From: Gemmatimonadota bacterium
GTDB lineage: Bacteria; Gemmatimonadota; Gemmatimonadetes; Gemmatimonadales; Gemmatimonadaceae
Assembly: GCA_016714015.1 (NCBI GenBank)
Contig: JADJNZ010000001.1
Coordinates: 124,001-188,000 of the forward strand
Direction of reading: 5' to 3'
Length of the DNA stretch: 64,000 bases
The notes beneath the pieces were generated by a model, which searched no databases, was not told where the DNA came from, and worked only from the letters and a program-made list of their open reading frames with translations. The translations under genes and the position numbers were made by a program. This document shows positions 22,803 to 31,507 of the stretch, in pieces (the stretch's first letter is position 1; every line of letters starts with the position of its first letter).

Positions 22803-24890
22803 TCAGTCCATCGACACCGCCGACCCCTTCTCGATCACCAGCGACTGGATGAAGAACTCCATCATCCGCTGCTGGTTGAGCGCGGTGTGGCCCGCGTCCG
22901 GCCCGACCTGCACCTCGAAGCTCTTCCCCGCCTGCTGCAGCGCGCGGATGAGCTGCATGGCGTTGTTCGGGTGCACGTTGTCGTCGGCGGTGCCGTAGTA
23001 GATCATGAGGCGGCCGCGCAGGTCCTTCGCGTACTCCATCGCGCTCCCCCGCTTGTAGCCCTCGGGGTTGGCCTGCGGCGTGTACATGTACCGTTCGGTG
23101 TAGATCGTGTCGTAGTGGTCCCACGCCGTCACCGCGGACATCGCCGAGGCGGCGGCGAAGGCGTCGGGATGCCGGAGCAGCGCCAGCGCCGAGGAGTAGC
23201 CGCCGTACGAGGTCCCGAAGATGCCGACGCGCTGGCCGTCGACGTACGGCAGCTTCGCGAGGTGCCGTGACGCGGCGGCGAGGTCGTCGATCTCGACCTG
23301 GCCGAGCTTGAGGTAGATCGCGTCGAGCGCGCGCTTGCCGCGGCCGGCCGCGCTCCGCGTGTCGAGCGTCACCATGATGAAGCCGAACTCGGTCTGCGCC
23401 ATCGGCGGCGTGAACGCCTCGCGCGCCCCGTTCGTCGCCGGACCCGCGTACACGGAGAAGAGCACCGGATACCGCTTGGACGGGTCGAAGTTCGACGGCT
23501 TGTGGATCATGCCGTGGAGCGGCGTCGTGCCGTCGGCGCTGGTGTAGGTGAAGAGCTCCGCCGGCTTGAAACCCGCCGCGTCGAACGCGGTGCGGTCGGT
23601 CTCGGCGAGCGTCGCCACGACGCGCCCGTTCGCGTCCATGAGCCGCGTGGTGGGCGCGATCGCCGCCGTCTGCGCCACGTCGGTGAAGAACCGGCCGTCG
23701 GGCGAGACCGAGACCGAGTGATTGAGCGCCGGATCGGTCAGACGCCGGTCGCCCTTGCCGTCGAGCCCCACGCGATGGAGCTGCACCTTCATGAAGTTGT
23801 CGCCGGTGCGGGCGTAGTACCACAGCTGCTTCGCGCGCTCGTCGACCTTCACGATCCCCGCGACCTCGGCCTCGTGACTCGTGAGCGTCGCGAGGAGCTT
23901 CCCGGAGAGGTCGTAGAGGTAGTAGTTCGAGAACCCCGTGCGCTCCGACTCCCAGATGAACCGCTTGCCGTCCGCGAGCCACGAGATCGTCGGCGAGTTC
24001 TCGGTCCAGCTCGGGAGCCACTCCTCGTGCACGATCACGCGGCAGGCGCCGGTGGTCGGCTGGCAGGCCGCGAACTCCATGATGTTCTGCCGGCGGTTGG
24101 TGCGGCGCAGCAGCAGCTCGCTGCCGTCCTTGGTCCACGAGATCCCGTAGACGTAGTGCCCGACCACGTCGTCGGTGAGCGGCTTGCCGTCGCGCGCGTC
24201 GATGCGCTGCGTGGCGCCGGTGGCGACGTCATAGACGAAGAGGTCGACGATGGGGTTCTCGGTGCCGGCCTTCGGGTACGCCTCGCTCGCCGCGCTCCCG
24301 GCGACGGTCGTCTGGTCCATCTGCAGCACGTAGTCGCGCACCGGCCGCTCATCGAACCGGTAGAACGCGAGCTTGCTGCCGTCGGGCGACCACCAGATCG
24401 CGGTGACCTGGCCGAGCTCCTCGCCGTAGACCCAGCTCGCGGTGCCGTACTTGATGCGCCCGCTCTCGCTGCCGTCGGTGGTGAGCTGGCGCTCGCCCGA
24501 GCCATCGCGGTTGGCGATGAAGATGTTGCGGTCCTTGTAGAAGGCGCGGCGCGCCGAATCGGCGGTCCAGGCCTCGGTGAACTGGCGTCCACGCGCGGGG
24601 AAGCCGCCCCGCCGGCCTCCATTGGCACCCGCGGTCGGCGCGGGCGCGTCGCCCACCGCGCGCGTCGTGAGGTCGAAGCGGCGGCGCTTGCCGTCCACCG
24701 TGAAGTCGAAGCTGCGCCCATCCTCGGCCCACTGCGGCGTGACGGCGCCGCTCTTGATGGCGCCCTGGAGGCGCGGGGCCATCGCCGCGTAGCGCTCGTA
24801 GCCGGGCATCTGGCGCAGGCGGTCCTGCGCGGGGAGTGCCGCGGCGGCGAGGAGGAGCAGCGCGAGGGAACGGGAGAGGGTGCGTCGCAT
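22803..24890 (-). CDS. S9B (dipeptidyl-peptidase IV type) serine peptidase, exported
   Basis: 695 aa with a signal peptide (LALLLLAAAALPAQ). The N-terminal beta-propeller (about 60-430) has repeated WSPDGSKLAF- and DGKRFIW-type blades and a YGEELGQ segment similar to the DPP-IV glutamate motif that binds the substrate N-terminus. The C-terminal alpha/beta hydrolase has S561 in GTSYGGYSS, the Asp pair D636/D637 in YYGTADDNVHP and H668 in DAGHTALNQQ. It should release dipeptides in the periplasm. The ATG at 24890 is chosen for the signal peptide; a TAGCTT hexamer lies about 60 nt upstream. It converges with the lycopene-cyclase-like gene. Confidence 0.92.
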   Translation of the reverse strand: MRRTLSRSLALLLLAAAALPAQDRLRQMPGYERYAAMAPRLQGAIKSGAVTPQWAEDGRSFDFTVDGKRRRFDLTTRAVGDAPAPTAGANGGRRGGFPARGRQFTEAWTADSARRAFYKDRNIFIANRDGSGERQLTTDGSESGRIKYGTASWVYGEELGQVTAIWWSPDGSKLAFYRFDERPVRDYVLQMDQTTVAGSAASEAYPKAGTENPIVDLFVYDVATGATQRIDARDGKPLTDDVVGHYVYGISWTKDGSELLLRRTNRRQNIMEFAACQPTTGACRVIVHEEWLPSWTENSPTISWLADGKRFIWESERTGFSNYYLYDLSGKLLATLTSHEAEVAGIVKVDERAKQLWYYARTGDNFMKVQLHRVGLDGKGDRRLTDPALNHSVSVSPDGRFFTDVAQTAAIAPTTRLMDANGRVVATLAETDRTAFDAAGFKPAELFTYTSADGTTPLHGMIHKPSNFDPSKRYPVLFSVYAGPATNGAREAFTPPMAQTEFGFIMVTLDTRSAAGRGKRALDAIYLKLGQVEIDDLAAASRHLAKLPYVDGQRVGIFGTSYGGYSSALALLRHPDAFAAASAMSAVTAWDHYDTIYTERYMYTPQANPEGYKRGSAMEYAKDLRGRLMIYYGTADDNVHPNNAMQLIRALQQAGKSFEVQVGPDAGHTALNQQRMMEFFIQSLVIEKGSAVSMD

Positions 24891-25021
24891 GGGTCGTCGG
24901 GGCCGCAGGGTGGCGGACGGGTTCGGGGTGGGACGGGGAGAAGCTACGCGTGGGTGGGCGCGCCGGCGACGGCAGGCGCATATTCCGCGCGCCCCCTTCA
25001 CCGCCTCATCGGATACTCGCC

Positions 25022-26068
25022 ATGCGCGCACTTCGTTTGGACACCATCGGCGCCCCGGTGGTTCTCGCGGACCTCCCGACCCCGGTCCCGGCCGCCGGCG
25101 AGGTCCTCGTCCGCGTCCGCGCGGCGGGCATCTGCCATTCCGACGCGCACTACCGCGCCGGGCGGTCGGCGTCGCTCGTCGCGCCGATCACGCTCGGGCA
25201 CGAGGTCGCCGGCGAGGTCGCGGCCCTCGGCGCCGGCGTGACCACCCACGCCGTCGGCGACCGCGTCTGCCTCCACTACCTCGTCACCTGCGGCCAGTGC
25301 GCGCACTGTGTCGCCGGGCGCGAGCAATACTGCACCACCGGGAAGATGATCGGGCATCACCGCGACGGCGGGCACGCCGAGTACATCGTGGTCCCGGCGC
25401 GCAATGCGGTCCCGCTGCCGGCGGAGATCCCCTTCTCGCACGGCGCGGCGCTCATGTGCTCGAGCGCGACGTCGCTCCACGCGATCCGCCGCGGGCGCCT
25501 GCAGCCGGGCGAGACGGTCGCGGTGATCGGCATCGGCGGGCTCGGCATCTCCGCCGTGCAGCTGGCGAAGGCGCTCGGCGCGCTCGCCGTGTACGCAGTG
25601 GATTTCGACGAGGCGAAGCTCGCGGCGGCGGCGCGGTACGGCGCGGTACCGGTGCGCTCGTCGCGGCCGGGGAGCGCGCCGGTGATCGATCCGGTGGCCG
25701 GCCTGCGGGCCGCGACCAACGGGCGCGGCGTCGACGTGGTGCTCGAGCTGGTCGGCTCACCGCTGACGATGCGGCAGGCGATCCAGATGTGCGCCGTGCA
25801 GGGGCGCGCGGTGATCGCCGGGCTCTCGCGCACGCCGATGGAGCTCGACACCTATCGCGAACTGCTCGGCCCCGAGACGGAGCTGATCGGGTCGAACGAC
25901 CACCTGCTCGCCGAGCTCCCGCTGCTGCTGGAGCTGGCGCGCACGAAGCGCCTCGACCTGACGGATGTGGTGGTGCGGAGCGTGCCGCTCGAGGCGGCGG
26001 CGGTGAACGGCGTGCTCGACGAACTCGAGGCCTACACCGCGCCGCTCCGCACGGTCATAGCACCCTGA
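25022..26068 (+). CDS. Zinc-dependent alcohol dehydrogenase (MDR superfamily)
   Basis: 348 aa. Catalytic zinc ligands are in AGICHSDAHYRAG (Cys) and LGHEVAGEV (His-Glu). The structural zinc lobe has CGQCAHCVAGREQYC with four cysteines. The cofactor motif is VAVIGIGGLGISAVQLAK. Family members oxidise alcohols or reduce aldehydes with NAD(P); the substrate is not predictable here. Its 3' end overlaps the convergent Arg-rich small gene by 14 bp. The upstream region shared with the divergent S9 peptidase contains a CATATT hexamer (24979-24984). Confidence 0.92.
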   Translation: MRALRLDTIGAPVVLADLPTPVPAAGEVLVRVRAAGICHSDAHYRAGRSASLVAPITLGHEVAGEVAALGAGVTTHAVGDRVCLHYLVTCGQCAHCVAGREQYCTTGKMIGHHRDGGHAEYIVVPARNAVPLPAEIPFSHGAALMCSSATSLHAIRRGRLQPGETVAVIGIGGLGISAVQLAKALGALAVYAVDFDEAKLAAAARYGAVPVRSSRPGSAPVIDPVAGLRAATNGRGVDVVLELVGSPLTMRQAIQMCAVQGRAVIAGLSRTPMELDTYRELLGPETELIGSNDHLLAELPLLLELARTKRLDLTDVVVRSVPLEAAAVNGVLDELEAYTAPLRTVIAP

Positions 26069-26273
26069 CGGCGCCGGAGCTGCGCCGCTCGCGGCGCGGC
26101 CCCACGCGTCGATCGCCGCGCCGCCGCTCGGCGGTCCGCCGATCGGCATCCCGGCGGCCGGAGGCGCGACGGTCGGCGACGCGCCGTCCGCCGAAGCGCA
26201 GTTCGGGTTCGCGCCGCTCGCCCTGCCGGCGGTCCGGGACGCCCCGGCGTTCAGGCTGGAGGATCACGCTCAT
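26055..26273 (-). CDS. Arg-rich 72-aa protein with DRR/ERR repeats
   Basis: 72 aa starting MSVILQPERRGVPDRR, then a run of charged triplets: GERRE, GRRVADRR, GRRDADRR, AERRRGDRR, PRRERRS. The ATG (26273-26271) overlaps the stop of the upstream NHL gene in an ATGA, which argues that it is translated. Composition is dominated by Arg with regularly placed Asp/Glu. DRR-rich tails are common in bacterial proteins, but no function is established here. It could bind nucleic acid or acidic partners. Its 3' end overlaps the convergent dehydrogenase by 14 bp. Confidence 0.6.
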   Translation of the reverse strand: MSVILQPERRGVPDRRQGERREPELRFGGRRVADRRASGRRDADRRTAERRRGDRRVGPRRERRSSGAVRVL

Positions 26274-27460
26274 GGGCGAGTGGGCCACGGGACACCCTGG
26301 TCCCGACGCGACACGGGACGGATCCCGCGATAGACGAATCGCTGCAAACGCTTCCCCTCGTAGGTCTCGGTCGTGAAGATGTTGCCCTTGGAGTCCGTCG
26401 CGATGGAGTGCACCGCGAAGAACTGCCCCGGCTGCCGCCCGCCGTCGCCGAACATCGTGAGGATCTCGAGCGACTGCCGATCCATCACGTAGACGCGCTC
26501 GTTCTTGCCGTCCGCCAGATAAAGATACTTCTGCGCCGCGTCGCGGGAGAAGGCGATGTCCCACACGGCGCCGTCGCCGCGGGTGAGCGGGGCAACTTGT
26601 ACCTCCTTCACGAACTTCCCCGCCTTGGTGAACACCTGGATCCGGTTGTTCACGCGGTCGCAGACGTACACGTGGCCATCGGTGGTGGGCTCGGCGCAGT
26701 GCACCGGGGTGCGGAACTGCGGGATGAGCGGCTTCGCCGGGTCGTAGGGCCCGTAGTTCGTGTCGCTCGGCGCGTTGCCGTAGGCGCCCCAGTAGCGCTT
26801 GATCGCGCCGGTGGCCATGTCGAGCACCGCGACCCGCTTGTTGCCGTAGCCGTCGGCGACGTACGCCTCGTTGGCCGCCGCGTCGAAGCTCACCTTGGCA
26901 ACGCGGCCGAAGGAGGTCATCGAGTTCGAGTTCGTCGGCTGGCCGGGGATCCCGATCTGCTGCAGGAAGCGCCCCTCGTGCGTGAACTTGAGGATGTGCG
27001 AGTCGGCCATGTTCACCGAGTCGCGCGCCCCGTTGCCGCCGATCCAGACGTTGCCGAGGTGGTCGATGGTGATGCCGTGGTTGGAGCCGGGCCAGACGTA
27101 GCCCTCGCCGGGGCCGCCCCAGGAGTTCACGAGGTTGCCCTCGGGGTCGAACTCCAGCACCGGCGGCGCGGCGCTGCAGCAGGGGCCGACCTTCGCGTAG
27201 CCGCCCTCGGTGCGCGCGTTCAGCGTCGCCTGCCCGCGATGGACGATGAACACATGGTCGCGGGCGTCGACGCCCACGCCGATCACCATGCCGAGGAGCC
27301 ACCCGTTGGGGAGCGGTTTGGGCCACATCGGATCGACCTCGAAGTACGGCGCCTGCACCTGCCGCTCGAGCGTGGCGGAGAGCTCGCGCTGGCCGAGGGC
27401 GAGCGAGAGGGCGGCGGCGCCCAGCACCGCGCCCGTGATCACCGTAGTCTTGCGTGGCAT
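26270..27460 (-). CDS. Exported NHL-repeat six-bladed beta-propeller protein (copy 1)
   Basis: 396 aa. An N-terminal hydrophobic export signal (ITGAVLGAAALSLALGQ) is followed by repeated NHL-type blades with D-G-N/H pattern: GITIDHLGNVWIGGN, VSFDAAANEAYVADGYGNKRV, VYVCDRVNNRIQVF, YLYLADGKNERVYV and SIATDSKGNIFTTE. NHL propellers often mediate binding or, in some enzymes, lyase activity, but no catalytic signature is seen. It shares general architecture with the NHL protein at 35108-36178. Each lies next to a small cytochrome c and an exported oxidoreductase. It is co-translated with the Arg-rich small gene and divergent from the HupE-like gene. Confidence 0.82.
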   Translation of the reverse strand: MPRKTTVITGAVLGAAALSLALGQRELSATLERQVQAPYFEVDPMWPKPLPNGWLLGMVIGVGVDARDHVFIVHRGQATLNARTEGGYAKVGPCCSAAPPVLEFDPEGNLVNSWGGPGEGYVWPGSNHGITIDHLGNVWIGGNGARDSVNMADSHILKFTHEGRFLQQIGIPGQPTNSNSMTSFGRVAKVSFDAAANEAYVADGYGNKRVAVLDMATGAIKRYWGAYGNAPSDTNYGPYDPAKPLIPQFRTPVHCAEPTTDGHVYVCDRVNNRIQVFTKAGKFVKEVQVAPLTRGDGAVWDIAFSRDAAQKYLYLADGKNERVYVMDRQSLEILTMFGDGGRQPGQFFAVHSIATDSKGNIFTTETYEGKRLQRFVYRGIRPVSRRDQGVPWPTRP

Positions 27461-27508
27461 GTCCCACTCCCCCGAGTCGCGTGATGAGCCTGTGCGCGGA
27501 CGGGGCCA

Positions 27509-27518
27509 ATGCTATATC
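27509..27518. promoter_or_regulatory. Interlocked divergent -10 elements (HupE-like / NHL genes)
   Basis: Plus strand: TATATC (27513-27518), 8 nt before a GTG at 27527, a leaderless candidate. Minus strand: TAGCAT (27514-27509), giving a leader of about 40 nt to the ATG at 27460. The two elements overlap by 2 bp. Confidence 0.45.
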
Positions 27519-27526
27519 TCCCCGGC

Positions 27527-28861
27527 GTGATGCACCAGAGACGACTCCTCCTCGCCTTCGCCACGGCGCTGCTGGCCCAGCCGCTCCTGCCGCGGGCGCT
27601 GCCCGCCCACGAGATCCCCCAGCGGGTCGCGGTGCTCGGCTACGTGCGCCCCGAGGGCACGCGCGTGGACCTGCTGCTGCGGGTGCCGCTCGAGGCGATG
27701 CGCGACGTGGAGTTCCCGCTCCGTCCGGACGGGTCGCTCGACCTGGTGCGGGTACGGCCGCTCCTCGAGACGGCCGCGACCCAATGGCTCGCCGACTACC
27801 TCGCGCTCGATGCCGACGGGGTCCCGCTCGGCCGTCCGCGTGTGCTCGCGACCGCGCTCGCGATCCCGAGCGACCGCAGCTTCGAGTCGTTCGCCGCCGC
27901 GTCGGCACGGTTCGCGCGCGAACCGCTGGGGGAGGAGACGACGCTGCAGTGGCGGCAGGCGCTGTTCGACGTGCGGCTCGAGGTCACCCTGCCGGCGGCG
28001 GGCGCGCGGCTCGTGCTGCATCCGCAGCTCGCGCACCTCGGGCTGCGCACGACGAGCGTGCTGCATCTCATCGGCGCTGACGGCCGCGACCGGATCCTGG
28101 TCTACGAGGGGAATCCCGACCGCATCGCCCTCGCGCCGCGATGGCATGACGCGGTGCGGCGTTTCGTCGCCGAGGGCTTCCGCCACATTCTCGGCGGGAT
28201 CGACCATCTGCTGTTCGTGCTCTGCCTCGTGCTCCCGGTGCGCCGCTGGCGGTCGCTCGTCGCGATCGTGACGGCGTTCACGCTGGCGCACTCGCTCACG
28301 CTCGGCGCGTCGGCCCTCGGCCTCGCGCCGACGGCGGGGTGGTTCCCGCCGCTGGTGGAGGTGCTGATCGCCGCGTCGATCGTCTGGCTGACCGTCGAGA
28401 ACATCCTGCTGCCCGCCGACCGGCTCGAGCGGCGGTGGGCGATCGCGTTCGCCTTCGGCCTGGTCCACGGGTTCGGCTTCTCGTTCGCGCTCGGCGAACA
28501 GCTCCAGTTCGCCGGCGGACATCTGGTGATGGCGCTCGCCTCGTTCAACGTGGGGGTGGAGCTCGGGCAGCTGCTGGTCCTCGCCCTCGCGCTCCCGCTG
28601 CTCCGCTGGATGCACGCCCACGTGGGGGCCGACCGCGAACGGCTGGTGACGATCGTGGGGTCGGCGTTCGTGGCGCACACGGCATGGCACTGGATGACCG
28701 ACCGCGCCGCGACGCTCGCCGAGTACCGGGCGCAGTTCGTCTGGCCGGTGATGGACGGGACGTTCGCCCTGGGACTGATGCGCTTCGCCCTGCTCCTCAC
28801 GCTCGCGCTGGCCCTCGGGCTCGCGCTGCGGCACATTCTCCGGACCCTCCGGACCTCCTGA
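27527..28861 (+). CDS. HupE/UreJ-family membrane protein
   Basis: About 444 aa from GTG 27527 (ATG 27530 is equally possible). Signal-like N-terminus, then a soluble extracytoplasmic domain of about 190 residues beginning with AHEIPQRVAVLGYV. The C-terminal HupE/UreJ_2 domain has membrane helices and family motifs GFRHILGGIDHLLFVLCL, FTLAHSLTLGAS and AFGLVHGFGFSFALG, with His residues suited to metal binding. HupE/UreJ relatives are linked to nickel or cobalt uptake. The large N-terminal domain is the usual form in this subfamily. It precedes a cytochrome c/PQQ dehydrogenase pair, but a metal link to those enzymes is only conjecture. Confidence 0.85.
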   Translation: MMHQRRLLLAFATALLAQPLLPRALPAHEIPQRVAVLGYVRPEGTRVDLLLRVPLEAMRDVEFPLRPDGSLDLVRVRPLLETAATQWLADYLALDADGVPLGRPRVLATALAIPSDRSFESFAAASARFAREPLGEETTLQWRQALFDVRLEVTLPAAGARLVLHPQLAHLGLRTTSVLHLIGADGRDRILVYEGNPDRIALAPRWHDAVRRFVAEGFRHILGGIDHLLFVLCLVLPVRRWRSLVAIVTAFTLAHSLTLGASALGLAPTAGWFPPLVEVLIAASIVWLTVENILLPADRLERRWAIAFAFGLVHGFGFSFALGEQLQFAGGHLVMALASFNVGVELGQLLVLALALPLLRWMHAHVGADRERLVTIVGSAFVAHTAWHWMTDRAATLAEYRAQFVWPVMDGTFALGLMRFALLLTLALALGLALRHILRTLRTS

Positions 28862-28888
28862 CCCCCTGTTGCCCCCCTGCTGACTCCC

Positions 28889-29314
28889 GTGCTCCTGCGT
28901 CCTCTCGTCCCGCTCGCCGCCATCGCCCTCCTCGTCGCCGCGCAAGGCTTCACGCAAGGCGTGGCGCGGACGACCGCGGACGGCGTGTACACCACGCAGC
29001 AGGCCAACGAGGGGCGCGAACTCTGGGCCAGCGCGTGCAACAACTGCCACACGCCGCACAACGGCCTGCCCTTCAAGAACAAGTGGATCGGGCGAGACCT
29101 CGCCTCGCTCTACGCCTATGTCAAGAACGAGATGCCGAAGAACGATCCCGGCGGCCTCTCCGACGAGGAGTACCTGCTCGCGGTCGCGTTCCTCGTGCGC
29201 GCCAACGGCATGCCCGCCGGCGAGCGCCCGCTGCCGATGGACTCGCTCGCGCTCAGTCGTATCCGTTTCGATTCCGTCCGCACCGTCCCCACCTCCACCG
29301 GTCCACGGCGATGA
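28889..29314 (+). CDS. Small exported monohaem cytochrome c (copy 1)
   Basis: 141 aa, signal peptide, then one haem site CNNCH (C50, C53, H54) and probable axial M82 in KNEMPKNDPG. The downstream DEEYLLAVAFLVRANGMP segment is shared with the second cytochrome in this window (37759-38178), showing paralogy. Its stop overlaps the PQQ dehydrogenase ATG (ATGA), so it is almost certainly that enzyme's electron acceptor. It starts at a GTG 27 bp after the HupE-like gene. Confidence 0.9.
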   Translation: MLLRPLVPLAAIALLVAAQGFTQGVARTTADGVYTTQQANEGRELWASACNNCHTPHNGLPFKNKWIGRDLASLYAYVKNEMPKNDPGGLSDEEYLLAVAFLVRANGMPAGERPLPMDSLALSRIRFDSVRTVPTSTGPRR

Positions 29315-31506
29315 CCCTTCGACGCCTCTCGCTCCTGCTCGCGCTCGTCCCCGGTCTGCTGCAGGCGCAGACACGCCCCGCGAGTGCGCCCGGCGGCGCC
29401 GCCCCGGTGATGACGAACCTGGAGCGCGGCAACGCGTTCGGTGAATGGCGCTTCTGGGCCGCCGACGCGCACAGCACGCGCTACTCGCCGCTCGACCAGA
29501 TCGATGCGACGAACTTCAACAAGTTGCAGGTCGCCTGGCAGTGGAACGCCGGCACCTTCGGCCCCGACGAGTACTACCGGACGACGCCGCTCTACGCGAA
29601 CGGCCGGCTGTTCACCGTGGCGACGACGCGCCGCTCGGTGATGGCGATCGACCCCGAGACGGGCGAGACGCTCTGGATGTACCGGCTGGAGGAAGGGATC
29701 CGCTGGCAGAAGGCGCCGCGCCAGTTCGCGGGACGCGGCCCGTCGTATTGGACGGACGGGCGCGAGGAGCGGATCATCGTCGTGACGCCGGGCTACCACA
29801 TTGTGTCGCTCGACGCGAAGACCGGGCTCCCCGATCCGCGCTTCGGGAAGAACGGCGTGGTGGACCTGATGGACGGGCTCGGCTTCCCGCTCGTGCCGCT
29901 CGCGGTGGACGACTCCGGTTCGCTGGTGATCTCCGACGCCGCGCCCGCGCGTCGGGCGCGCCCCGGCGAGACCTGGGACCCGGTGAAGAAGATCGGCGCC
30001 GACGGCACCATCGGCATCGACCCGGTGAACGGCCAGATCGCGGCGAGCTCGCCGGCGATCCTCATCAACGACGTGGTCGTCGTCGGCAACTCGAGCATCC
30101 ACGGCTACTACCCGATCCGCGTCCGCAACATCCCGGGCTTCATCCGCGGCTTCGACGTGCGCACGGGGCGCCAGCTCTGGAAGTTCAACCTCGTCCCGCA
30201 GCCGGGCGAGTTCGGCGCCGAGACGTGGGAGAACGGCTCGAAGATCGGCACCGAGGGCGTGGGCAAGAACGACGCCTGGGCGACCTACTCGGGCGACCCC
30301 GAGCTCAACATGGTGTACATCCCGGTCGGCATGCCGCTCATGGACGAGTACGGCGGCCATCGCCCGGGCGCGAACCTCTACGGCAACTCGCTCGTCGCGC
30401 TTGACGCGCGGACCGGCGTGCGGAAGTGGCACTTCCAGATGGTGCACCATGACATCTGGGACTACGACACGCCGATGGCGCCGAACCTGCTCGACATCAC
30501 CGTCGACGGGCGGCGTCGGAAGGCGATCTCGCAGGCGACCAAGCAGGGCTGGCTCTACACCTTCGATCGCGTGACGGGCGAGCCCATCTGGCCGATCGTC
30601 GAGACGCCGGTGCTGCAGAGCGACGTGCCCGGGGAGCGGACCTGGGCGACCCAGCCGATCCCGTCGAAGCCGGCGCCGTACTCGCAGCAGGGACTGCTCG
30701 AGAGCGACCTGATCGACTACACGCCCGCCATCCGCGACTCGGCGCTCGCCCGCGCGCGCACCTGCCGCATGGGACCGTACTTCATCCCGGCGGTGCTGAG
30801 CGACGGGTCGAGCCCCACCGGCACGCGCTGCGCGTGGTATGCGCCGGGCGCCTCGGGCGGCGTGAACATCGACGGCGGCGCGGCGGTCGACCCGGTGACG
30901 GGGATGATGTACGTCGCCTCGATCAGCGGCCTCTCGACGATCACGCTGCAGAAGGATCCCTGCTCGGAGTTCCGCTACAGCTCGCCGCGCGACAACTGCG
31001 GCCTGATCGGCGCGGTCGCCCCGCCGCCGGGCTACACGCCGCCCACGTCACGGGGCGGCGGCTTCGAGGGGCGCGGCAACGTCGCGACCATCGGCGGCGT
31101 CTCGATCCTCAAGCCGAAGCAGTTCGGCGGCATCACCGCCTACGACATGAACGTCGGCGACAAGCGCTGGTGGATCCCCAACGGCGGGATGGTACCGACG
31201 ACGAGCACGCATCCGCTCTTCGCGGGCGTCCAGCTCCCGCCGCGTCCGGCCGGCGGCCAGCAGCCGCAGGTGATCAACACGAGGACGCTCGTGATCTACG
31301 GGACCGGCCGCTCGGGCGGCGTGCCCGGGGCGAAGCCGATGCTCTTCGCGGTGGACAAGAACACCGGCGCGCAGGTGGGGGCGGTGGAGATCCCGGCCAA
31401 GACGACCGCGATGCCAATGACGTTCCTGCACAAAGGGAAGCAGTACATCGTGTTCGCGACGGGGGCGGGGACGACGGCGGCGCTGGTCGCGCTCCGACTG
31501 CCCTGA
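29311..31506 (+). CDS. Exported PQQ-dependent dehydrogenase (quinoprotein)
   Basis: 731 aa. Signal peptide (LSLLLALVPGLLQAQ), then an eight-bladed PQQ propeller: FWAADAHSTRYSPLDQI, LFTVATTRRSVMAIDPETGE, RQLWKFNLVPQPGEFG, QMVHHDIWDYDTPMAPNLLD and the late cofactor segment RCAWYAPGASGGVNIDGGA. It resembles quinoprotein alcohol/sugar dehydrogenases of the periplasm. No haem motif of its own is present, so electrons should go to the cytochrome c encoded immediately upstream with an ATGA overlap. A Gly/Pro-rich loop (around PPTSRGGGFEGRGN) is unusual. The substrate is not predictable. Confidence 0.9.
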   Translation: MTLRRLSLLLALVPGLLQAQTRPASAPGGAAPVMTNLERGNAFGEWRFWAADAHSTRYSPLDQIDATNFNKLQVAWQWNAGTFGPDEYYRTTPLYANGRLFTVATTRRSVMAIDPETGETLWMYRLEEGIRWQKAPRQFAGRGPSYWTDGREERIIVVTPGYHIVSLDAKTGLPDPRFGKNGVVDLMDGLGFPLVPLAVDDSGSLVISDAAPARRARPGETWDPVKKIGADGTIGIDPVNGQIAASSPAILINDVVVVGNSSIHGYYPIRVRNIPGFIRGFDVRTGRQLWKFNLVPQPGEFGAETWENGSKIGTEGVGKNDAWATYSGDPELNMVYIPVGMPLMDEYGGHRPGANLYGNSLVALDARTGVRKWHFQMVHHDIWDYDTPMAPNLLDITVDGRRRKAISQATKQGWLYTFDRVTGEPIWPIVETPVLQSDVPGERTWATQPIPSKPAPYSQQGLLESDLIDYTPAIRDSALARARTCRMGPYFIPAVLSDGSSPTGTRCAWYAPGASGGVNIDGGAAVDPVTGMMYVASISGLSTITLQKDPCSEFRYSSPRDNCGLIGAVAPPPGYTPPTSRGGGFEGRGNVATIGGVSILKPKQFGGITAYDMNVGDKRWWIPNGGMVPTTSTHPLFAGVQLPPRPAGGQQPQVINTRTLVIYGTGRSGGVPGAKPMLFAVDKNTGAQVGAVEIPAKTTAMPMTFLHKGKQYIVFATGAGTTAALVALRLP

Positions 31507-31507
31507 G

